DNA from: Tieghemiomyces parasiticus
Lineage: Eukaryota > Kickxellomycota > Dimargaritomycetes > Dimargaritales > Dimargaritaceae
Direction of reading: 5' to 3'
Assembly (NCBI GenBank): GCA_027575765.1
Contig: JANBPT010001009.1
Span: 1-16,568, forward strand
DNA length: 16,568 bases
The notes below the pieces were generated by a model that made no database searches, had not been told where the DNA came from, and was given only the letters and a program-made list of their open reading frames with translations. Positions 1-7,800 of the stretch are shown here, piece after piece. How positions within the stretch are numbered: position 1 is the stretch's first letter; the number at the start of each line of letters is the position of its first letter. The position numbers were made by a program, and so were the translations under genes.

Positions 1-2
1 CT

Positions 3-206
3 CGCAAGTGCCACTCCACTCCCCTGCCTGACATGCCCTCCGTCACCACCCCCGTCGAGAACACCAGTGTCCCCGCTACCACCACCACCCCTGTCGAAAA
101 CACTAGTGCTACACCCGTCCCCTCCAGCGGCTACGTAGTATCCAACCCGCCTGCCGCCCCCGGCATCTATGATGCCCCCACCACTACCATCGTCCCCGCC
201 ATCTAA
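3..206 (+). CDS. 3' end of a Thr/Pro-rich protein gene (partial)
   Basis: An open frame enters from the left edge and ends at TAA (204-206), giving 67 C-terminal residues. The frame is rich in Thr, Pro, Ser and Val and contains the octapeptide TTPVENTS twice, encoded at 45-68 and 84-107 with near-identical DNA. The tail then reads through Tyr/Pro-containing sequence to end in IVPAI. Third positions are mostly C or G, as in the recognised genes of this window, which supports real coding. Such Thr/Pro-rich repeats are common in secreted or cell-wall fungal proteins, but I see no hydrophobic GPI-anchor signal at the C-terminus and the catalytic or N-terminal part lies outside the window. The family is not recognisable. 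There is one Cys (third residue visible). It could also be the disordered tail of an intracellular protein. Confidence 0.6.
   Translation, partial: RKCHSTPLPDMPSVTTPVENTSVPATTTTPVENTSATPVPSSGYVVSNPPAAPGIYDAPTTTIVPAI
45..107 (+). repeat. Two copies of an 8-residue coding repeat (TTPVENTS)
   Basis: The peptide TTPVENTS is encoded at 45-68 and again at 84-107, separated by a short Val-Pro-Ala-Thr linker. The second copy differs only at synonymous positions. This is an internal repeat of the partial Thr/Pro-rich protein; more copies may lie to the left of the window. Confidence 0.75.
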
Positions 207-1292
207 ATTGATTATTTCGGTGTAGTTTGCTCCCGACCCTCGGCCTCTTCAACGTCCTGCGCCTTGACCTCCGTTGGTCTATTGCATAACCGTATTCGAT
301 TTTAGTGATGGGGAAGTAGCTTCTTCCCCGCTTAAATGGTGTGTGGAGGTGATAATTTTTGGTTTATTCTTTTTCTTTTGGGAGGGTGGATGTAGTTTTT
401 GGGTATTTGGGAGTGAAGAAGGGATGGTTTTTGTCCAAAGAGTTGGAAGTGCAGGTCCTGACGAGTGGAGCTGATGATTTGAGAGTGAGAAGGAGCGGCG
501 ACTTGGCGCCCTGCTGCCCTGGATGGTAGTGGGGCACTTTTTCATCGATTTTCCTCATCCCATTCGCATTCGCGTCCCCTCCCTGGTTACTCGGGGTCTC
601 GGTGCTTCTCGTTCAATGTTTTCCTCTTCCCTCCTGCATCAACCGACTCCAACTTCTATTCCACCCCACTTGATAACGGCACCCTATTATTCCCTCGCTA
701 ATTTTAACTCGTTTTAGCCCTCCGCCTTCTACCTTATTCTCTTAGTATGTCTTCATGACCCTTTATTCACTTCCCGCCCCCCTTCATACCAATACTGGAC
801 TCGACTGAGTGTTCCCTCACAAGTGCCGCGCGTTTGATTTAATCCTACTTTCAATACACGCCTCATTTGTTCAACGTTTTAATAGACATCATCGGTAACC
901 TTACCCCTTGCAAAGAGCAACCCTCATTACTTGATGGACTACGTGAGTTGGAATCACAGGGTCGTCGAATAACACCGGTTTATCGCCTTAGCTACCTTGG
1001 TCAGTTGCTAAGCCCAAATACTCCCAACAAGTGGTAGCTGGTGCCTTTACGGAACCAACTGCTTGTGCGCGGGACACATACAGATCGTCCACGAGGAATT
1101 AGTTGCCGGTTATACGGGATGTATTCGAGACAGCCAAGTAAAGAAGACAGAGTACACAATGGAAATCGAGAAAGGCTGGTGTGGACCGAAGCGAAGGGGA
1201 GAGGGGGGCCATCGTGGCCGAAAGCTAGGATCGCAGGGTCGACTTCTACTGGACCACCCCAAGTAGCCACGCCCGATTATACGCCTCCCACC
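207..1292. other. Convergent spacer, no gene seen
   Basis: This 1.1 kb lies between the stop of the partial + strand gene and the stop of UMP1 on the - strand, so it should hold two 3' untranslated regions. Part of it is T-rich (about 350-390). The short open frames here do not resemble known proteins and overlap each other in several frames. I see no tRNA-like B box and no clear AATAAA near either stop. Confidence 0.5.
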
Positions 1293-1923
1293 TTACAGCC
1301 CCAACTGCCGGGACAGCACAGTGTGGACATCGACGGTAGCGGGCCGATGACACTCCATATCGCCCAAGAAATCTTCCACGTCCAGCGTCTCGTCACGGCC
1401 CTCGAGGATATCCAGGGCGAGGTTGGAGTGGGCGAGCGACGTGGGGTTTTGGAAGCGGCTGATTTCGGACACGATCCGGCGTTCCATGGTGGAGCGGATG
1501 GGCGCGTGCAGCCCGTAGAGACGACGATGCAGCTGGTTACGGGTCTGGGTCTGGGTCGCGCGCCACTGCCGCAGGGAAGCCTCCAGCGGGTGAGTCTGGG
1601 TGATTTCATGCCGCAGCGAACGGACGCCGTAGCGCAACGTGTCATGCGTGCCATACTCGGTCGCCGTCGACTCGATACTCGCTTGGGTCGCGGCGGTAGA
1701 CGACGGAATGACCTTGAGCGTAGAGGAAGACTGTGAGGACCCGGACAGGCGGTGTGAGTAGGCCGAAGGAGTGGGGGAAGGCAAGTGGGAAGATGGACGT
1801 GGAAGGCGGCGTTAGCATCGAGGGAGACAGATGGGGAGGATTGGGGTCGAAACGGTGCTCGAGATGGCGTTGGTACCCATCTGCCCGATCCTGGGGCCCA
1901 TGTCATGCATTGACGCTTACCAT
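1293..1923 (-). CDS. UMP1: Proteasome maturation factor Ump1 (POMP family), two exons
   Basis: Ump1 is the chaperone that rides in 20S proteasome precursor complexes and is degraded as the first substrate of the finished core. Proposed exons on the minus strand are 1923-1921 (ATG only) and 1730-1293, giving 146 residues; yeast and human family members are about 141-148. Family hallmarks visible are HPLE (48-51), the block LYGLHAPIRSTMERRIV (72-88), SNLALDILEG followed by RDET and an acidic VEDFL (103-123), and a C-terminus ending RQLGL much like yeast Ump1. The long exon frame has no ATG near its 5' end (the first codon after the upstream stop that could be read as a start is TTG), so an upstream exon is required. 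ATG followed directly by GTAAGC at 1920 supplies it and yields MSSSTLKVIPSS, a typical family start. The family call is firm; the single-codon exon is an inference from splice signals. Confidence 0.9.
1731..1920 (-). other. UMP1 intron directly after the start codon (190 nt)
   Basis: Reading the minus strand, GTAAGC follows the ATG at once, a TACTCAC branch-point-like motif sits at 1760-1754, and the acceptor CAG ends at 1731. Phase is 0. If retained, translation from the same ATG stops after six codons (TGA). Confidence 0.8.
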
Positions 1924-1997
1924 CGTGGTTATCAGGTGGCGAGCTAAGAGAAATGAGGAGTTGAGTAGGAAGTGGACAAGCAGGGAAAGGGTTGAGT

Positions 1998-2006
1998 GGT
2001 GGCACA
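1998..2006 (+). promoter_or_regulatory. PACE-like element upstream of UMP1
   Basis: GGTGGCACA differs at one base from the yeast proteasome-associated control element GGTGGCAAA, the Rpn4 site found before proteasome genes. It lies 75 bp upstream of the UMP1 start codon. A single 8/9 match can easily occur by chance, and use of this element outside ascomycete yeasts is uncertain. Confidence 0.25.
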
Positions 2007-2095
2007 ATGGAATGAGGAGTTAAGATTACGAATGTGGGCCGGTTGCTGTGACATGTGGTCCCCGCAGCCTTGTTCTGTGTTGGTGTTCCGCGCCT

Positions 2096-2100
2096 ATTGG
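2096..2100 (-). promoter_or_regulatory. CCAAT box upstream of UMP1
   Basis: CCAAT reads on the minus strand about 175 bp upstream of the UMP1 ATG, a usual distance for the HAP/NF-Y site. The motif is short, so this is weak evidence. Confidence 0.25.
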
Positions 2101-2606
2101 CCACAGGTCTGGTCAACCTTGGCCTCCGCACATAAGGCACCCACAAGGTAGTGTATAGGTAGACTCAAAGACCAAACAACACGAGATATATGATAACTCC
2201 CCAGATTATCTATTGACTATGTGGCATATCTAAACCAACAGGCCCTGGTAGGAGCCGTCACTACAATAGTGGGATTCACTACAAGACACCGGTGTTCTAC
2301 GCCTCGGTGCTGGGTATCGGATTAATACCCCCATGAAGGCCGATGCACAGGGACGGAGCGTTGTCACTTAATGAAACCCCTCATATATACTTTTTCCACT
2401 GGCACTCAGATCGAGTGGTTTCTGCCAGCTGACCGTTTGCGGCGACCCATTCAATCAACCGATCTCAACGACCGGCGTGTTACACTCGCAACGGCCTTGC
2501 TTTTAAATACCGCCCTCATGTGTGAGTCTCGTTACCCGTCCAACCCGCCTTCAACAGCACCACTAACGCTGCTCGCCCCTGGCCGACACCTAAACCCTAT
2601 TATTCA

Positions 2607-2613
2607 TATAAAA
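2607..2613 (+). promoter_or_regulatory. TATA-like element before the SDR gene
   Basis: TATAAAA lies about 185 bp upstream of the SDR start codon. A second AT-rich run (CATATATAC) sits near 2380. The position is plausible for a promoter with a long leader but is unproven. Confidence 0.25.
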
Positions 2614-2795
2614 CCGCTGTATCCGCTAGTCCGAGTTGTCCGCGTCACCTTGCAGTTAGCGCCTAGCTAATACCTCTGTTTCATACTAAACCCCTACTAC
2701 AGCCTACCCGTCCTTCGACTTCGTCATTACGAGATTGGCGCCTGAAGTCGGCCGTCTCATTCGCCATTCCGGAGACCCTACTGCACCTTTCTTCA

Positions 2796-4438
2796 ATGGA
2801 CCTCGTTCGTTTCCCCATATGGCTGGCCAACGGCTACTCCAAATACACCCGCAGTGGGTTCGAGAAGAAGGCCAAAGAGTTTAATCCCCAGGCGCTTGAC
2901 GTGAGTCTCACCGGCAAGGTAGCCATCGTCACGGGTAAGCCACTTCACGAGGATGAGCAAGTACAACTGGCCGCCGAAGTTCGGAGGAGACAGCTCGCGG
3001 ATTGTGTTTGTGAGGGAGGCCGTAGCCGAAACTGGCTGAGCTATGCTGCTTTACCGCCACTAATTGACCGAGCTCCTACCTCCTCTACTCTCCACTCATG
3101 TCCGTAACATTCGTACCCTATCTCCAGGCGCCAACAGCGGCATCGGTCGCCAGACCAGCTTGGAGTTGCTCAGTAAGGGTAGGTGCCGTTGCCGTCGTTA
3201 CATGGGATACTTCTCCTCCCTTCCTTCCCCTACCCACCGAGCTCGCCAGGGACCTAAGCATTTTGTCAACTCACCCTCTATTAATAACCACCATCATTCA
3301 ACCTGGATCAACTAGGCGCTACGGTCCACATGGTGTGCCGCAATCCTGATCGCGCTCGTGAGGCACGTGACCTCGTTCTCAAAGAAGCCAAGGAGACCGT
3401 CATCAACGGTCCCACTGCCGAGGCCCTCGAGGCCAACCTGCACCTCGTCGACAACGTCAGCATGGACGACCCGCGTAGCGTGCGAGCCTTTGCCGAGCAA
3501 TTTACTGACCGGGCTGATTCCCGGTGCAATATCCTGGTAAGCTGATACCGAATAAACAAGAAAGAGAGGTAGGGGGATGGCTGGGATGAAATGGCGAACC
3601 CCATTCGTAGCTGTCTAAGAAGCCATCAGCCGGTCAAACCGTATACCGTCCCGCAAGCTATCGGCGTACATCGCCCTTCCCTTTGAATACATTGTCTCGA
3701 TAAGATTGGCTTCCGATATTTAATCCACCATCCAATCCACCCCCTTTTTACTTCCCCCCCTTTCTCCCCGCCTTTCAGATCAATAACGCAGGTGCCCTGC
3801 TCACCGAACACCAGACCACCAAGGATGGCTTGGAGACCAGCTGGGCTACTAACACCCTGGGCACTTACTACCTGACCGAGCTCCTCATCCCGGTCCTGGC
3901 CCGGTCGACCGACCCGCGGGTCATCACGGTTTCCTCGGGTGGTATGTTCCTGGCCAAACTCGACATGGATAACCCACAGTCCACCCATCCGCAGGGGTCG
4001 TCTTTCAACGGCAACCAGTCATACTCCCAGGAGAAGCGACAGCAGGTCGAGCTGACTACCCTATGGGCCGCCAAGTACGGTGGCGCGTCAGCTAACGGTC
4101 ACCCCATCACGTTTCTGAGTCTGCACCCCGGGTGGGTGGACACTCCTGGTATTCAAAGCTCCCTTCCGAGTTTCCATAAGATGATTGGGAAGAACCTGCG
4201 CACTCTACCCCAGGGTGTGGACACGGTTCTTTGGGCCGCCGTATCCCCCGAGGCGCTTAAGGTGCCAAATGGAAGTTTCCTCGAGGACCGCAAGGCAATC
4301 TCTCCACACCTGTCGTTCTGTCGCACCCATTCGGAGGCTGGGGACCCCGAGAAACTGTACAAGTATTGTCATGATACTGTGACCAAGATCATGGGCGACC
4401 ACGCCTTCTATTCGCCGTCCAAGTCAGCCAAAGTCTAG
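2796..4438 (+). CDS. Short-chain dehydrogenase, DHRS12 (SDR40C)-like, four exons
   Basis: Predicted NAD(P)-dependent oxidoreductase; the physiological substrate of the DHRS12 group is not known to me. Exons are 2796-2934, 3128-3178, 3316-3536 and 3779-4438, together 1071 nt for 356 residues, all with GT...AG borders. Order of features: an N-terminal segment resembling DHRS12 (WLANGYSKYTRSGFE, 9-23), TGANSGIG dinucleotide loop (46-53), HMVCRNP after the second strand, NNAG (139-142), N162 of the tetrad, VSSGG (188-192) with the catalytic Ser, and the Y219-x3-K223 pair in YSQEK. The following RQQ, the HPGWVDTPG block and the FLEDRKAISPHL block are shared with animal DHRS12, which sets it apart from generic retinol-dehydrogenase-like SDRs. 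All catalytic residues are present. ATG 2796 is the first in its frame, though its -3 base is T. It is divergent from UMP1 and convergent with the channel gene. Confidence 0.92.
2935..3127 (+). other. SDR intron 1 (193 nt, phase 1)
   Basis: GTAAGC donor at 2935 and TCTCCAG acceptor ending at 3127. It splits the codon of Gly47 in the dinucleotide-binding loop. Joining gives VTGANSGIG without a gap, which fixes the borders. Confidence 0.9.
3179..3315 (+). other. SDR intron 2 (137 nt, phase 1)
   Basis: GTAGGT donor at 3179 and CTAG acceptor ending at 3315. It splits the codon of Gly64, and joining reads LLSKGGATVHMVCR as expected for the second strand of the Rossmann fold. Confidence 0.9.
3537..3778 (+). 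other. SDR intron 3 (242 nt, phase 0)
   Basis: GTAAGC donor at 3537 and TTTCAG acceptor ending at 3778, preceded by a long pyrimidine tract (about 3738-3776). Joining gives CNILINNAG, the expected strand leading into the NNAG motif. Confidence 0.9.
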
Positions 4439-4857
4439 ACCGGGATATTTTCTTTGCTTGTCGAAGCCAAGCCTCTATCAAGTTACTAAAGCACCTGATC
4501 GGGGCACCCTGACGACATAATCTGTATTCACTTTGGAAGGTCAGGTATGGAAGTTTGATTGGCAAGGTTGCAAGAATAGTGGGAGGGGAGGTTGAACAAT
4601 AAAACATGCTTAACTAGCAGCGACGCAGATTTTTGTCAGTGGACCAGATGGGAAGTGCTAGTCACTACCAAATGCGATGATAAAAGTACAAGTAGAAAAA
4701 AGAGACCCCAGAGAAGTGGTACAAAAGTTTTGCAGGGGTCAGAAGCGTTATTGAAGCGGGGGATGGGAATGAAGTTTGAGCAGCGGAGTAGAGTCTACAT
4801 GGAAATAATCAAGTAAGCAGCGAGGGAGGATCCGCCTGGTTGGTGGCATGGTTCTCT
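4439..4857. other. Convergent 3' spacer between the SDR gene and the channel gene
   Basis: These 419 nt separate two stop codons facing each other and should hold both 3' untranslated regions. No clear AATAAA is present for the channel gene on the minus strand. No coding sequence is supported. Confidence 0.6.
4598..4604 (+). promoter_or_regulatory. Possible poly(A) signal of the SDR gene
   Basis: AATAAAA about 160 nt after the SDR stop codon, in the convergent spacer. It is the only clear hexamer in this spacer on the + strand. Confidence 0.35.
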
Positions 4858-7800
4858 CTACCAGTCCTCCTCGTACATGCCGCGCAGATCCTGGCGGCGG
4901 GTGGAGGATTCTGGACACGAATCCGTGTCGCTACCGTCTGAATCGGAGCACGGCGAGAGGGCGTCGTCCGAAACTAGCTCGGAATCTTCGGTCACACCGG
5001 AGGTCTGGCTGACCCCGTGGGGGCGGCGTGGGTAGCCGAAGGAGGCGAATGGATCATGGGCGCCCTCTCTCGGTTCTGAAGTTTCAGCAGCGTGATACAG
5101 GTGGTGACCATCACCTATATCTATCACAGCCGCATGGAGCGGGTCATGTTCCGGAAGGGTCTCGAGCGGGTGGCGGATAGCGGGCGCGGGCTGAGAGTTT
5201 CGACCGTCGCGGATTATGGTGGACCCCCCGGCCGGCACAGACCGGACGGCACGAGAAGTCGGGTCGATGGGGGCGGAATCGCTGGTCGAGGGTGGCAGGG
5301 ACGCTCGGCCCGGTGGGGTACATGCCTCGCTGGCGGGAACGATGAGAGGCCGGGCCTCGGTGGGCTGGTGCTGAGCGGCTGCGGATGGGTTGAGTGCGTT
5401 CCAGATCGATCCGGAGATCCGGCCGGCGGTGCTCGATGGCGCCAAGTCTGCCGAGGGCCCAGAAAAGTCGAGTGACGAAGAGGATAGGTGAAGGCGGCCT
5501 AGAGAATGGCGGCGGGTAACCGAGCTATCACGAGTGCTGCGTGAGGCCCGGGTACCGCTGGGCCCGCTACTGGATTCCAAGTCGTCCAGGGAGGTCCGTG
5601 GCGCGTCCAAGACCACTGAAGGCGACGAGGCCGAGGCCAAACGGGGCGGCACGAGGGTGATCTGGGAGGTGCGATGCGGCACGGAATCCAACGTTCGGGC
5701 CGCCAGAGGAGTAATCGGAAGTTCTAGGCCACGCAGGACGTATCTGGGGTGATCGGAGAGCACCGAATCGCGCGGACTATCGTACTGGCTGACGCCGTGA
5801 GGAAAGGCGATGGCAGTAGACGGCAGCTCGGACGGGGACCCGTCAGGATGGGGCTCGACACGAGTGGGACTCGCGGGCGTCTCACGGTCCGGACTGGAGA
5901 AGGAGCGGCGGATGGCGGTGAACAAGTGGCCAAAGTCACTACGACTGGACCGGTTGCGCGCGCGGAACGGGAAGGGCCACAGGGTGCGGTCTTGCTCCTC
6001 CAATCGGGGCCGGGGCCGGGCCGGCGGCGGCTCATCGAGGTCGGTTTTATCGACATGCGGAGAGGAACCAGCGGAGCGGTCGCCAAAAATTCGCTGTGTA
6101 TTGACTGTCAGGTCCTTGGCGGTACGGTTGATAACTTCGTAGGTGCGGTACAGGTACGGGATGTGGTCGAGCAGGGACCGGCGCGAGGCCGAGAGTTCGT
6201 CATAGTGCTGGCCGATCTTGTGGGTCGAACGAAGGCGACCCGCAGCCGGATTAGTAGCCAGGAGGGCAGCGGTGACCAAAGCGCTGTCGAGCTCGACGCA
6301 TTCGCGTTCCAGATTATGGTACAGGCGCTGAAGCGGGTTGCACGGCAGCCACAGGCGCCGGGTCAACGGCTTGATAAGGCGCGGATGTAGATACGATTCG
6401 AGCGGGGAGCTCAGGTCCTGGGTGCGCTTGAGGTTGGACACGGAGGCGTCGTTGGCGGACAGATCACTCTCGGGTAGAGAGACTAGGGACAGCGGCCGAG
6501 CCAGGTCGGCGCCGCGTGGGCTGAAGGGCGGTGTGCCGGGCGAGGTTGGGATGGAGGCGGGACCCGGGCCGGCGGGACCAGTGGTGGCTGAGGTACTCCG
6601 CGATCTGTTAGGCAGGCGCAGGGAGGTCTCCTCCATCCCAGCCCTCATGAGGCCAATCTCACGGGCGTGCAGTGGGTCCTCCTGGCGGTGGAGGGTGTGG
6701 CGGCGCAGCGTTGCGGCCCGGCCAGACACCGTATGGCTGGGTTGAAGGCATGGGTAGCCCGACATGGAGCGAATCACGCGGGGTTGGGCACCGCGGTACA
6801 TCTGTAGCATGACCGGGTCGTCGGCGGTGTAGTCTACGGACGACACAAACAGGGTCAAGCGGGCGCGTTCCCACCACTGCCACAGTGCGGTCAACCAAGC
6901 CGAGAGGCGGCCGTTCCGGACGCTGGTGGGCCGACTGCCGCCACGCTGGTCTTCGTAGTCGTCATCGTCGTCGGCCATGGAAGTGTTGGTGCTGAATTCG
7001 GAGACCAAGCTGAGAGAAGAGGGCGCCTCGTGCGGGGCGGCAGGTGGGTGCGACAGGGTGGACCGCCGGCCTTTCGAACCGGGTGCCCGTTCGGCACGCG
7101 TCAGGAACGTGGCAGTGGCTGGAGAGAGGTGCCGCGGGGAGGTAAGGGCGGTCATGGCGTCGGCCGGACCGGCCGGGGGTGCTGGGACGGCGGGACGAGG
7201 CGAATCAGTGCGGTCGAGTGGGACGGCCCGCATGCGCGGGAAGAGATGCTGTCGGACATAAAAGGCAAAGTAGATGCTGAGGGCAAACAACGGGACGGTG
7301 GTGATGGCCTGGGCGATGGCCTTTTTGAGGGCCATGACTAAGATAAACACTCCCACGGCGAAGCACACGCCGAAGAGGCAAAAATTGGTAATATCAATCC
7401 AGAACCGGCCATTGGCTTCGTACTGCTTGACGTAGGCGTACGCGAACTGGTGCTTATACACCATGTAGGCCGACACAAAGTAGAATAAGGCAAAGGGGAT
7501 AATGAGCGGGGACAGGCAGGCGAAGCTGACAGTAATAACGAAGATGAGCAGATGGGTGGGCAGGTAATAAAAATAGGGGAAGGACCAGGGCGACCGGTAG
7601 CGCTGAGCCTTGCGAGGAGTTGACAGCAACCAGCGGTTGTCGGCCACCAGGGTGCTGAAAAGCGGCACGCCGATCTGGGCTAGTTCAAGGTAGTGCGAGC
7701 AGCAGGTGAAGATCACATAGTTGACGAAGAAAGCGTCGCCCTGGTTCACGAAGCCGTCAACCAGGCGACGAATCACGCTCACAGGATCCTGGATCCAGGT

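Larger units (their letters stand above)
1924..2795. other. Divergent promoter region between UMP1 and the SDR gene
   Basis: The two genes are transcribed away from each other, so this 0.87 kb should hold both promoters. It contains the PACE-like and CCAAT motifs on the UMP1 side and a TATA-like run on the SDR side. The open frame overlapping it on the minus strand is low in recognisable content and overlaps UMP1 in another frame. No separate gene is supported. Confidence 0.6.

Noticed and set aside
1041..1736. 231-codon open frame on the + strand
   Set aside because: It is antisense to the UMP1 coding exon for most of its length and matches no family; long antisense frames are expected with strong C/G third-position bias.
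1277..2146. 289-codon open frame on the minus strand overlapping UMP1
   Set aside because: It runs out of frame with the clear UMP1 sequence, is dominated by Pro, Arg and Ser as expected of an off-frame reading of GC-rich DNA, and crosses the UMP1 intron and promoter.
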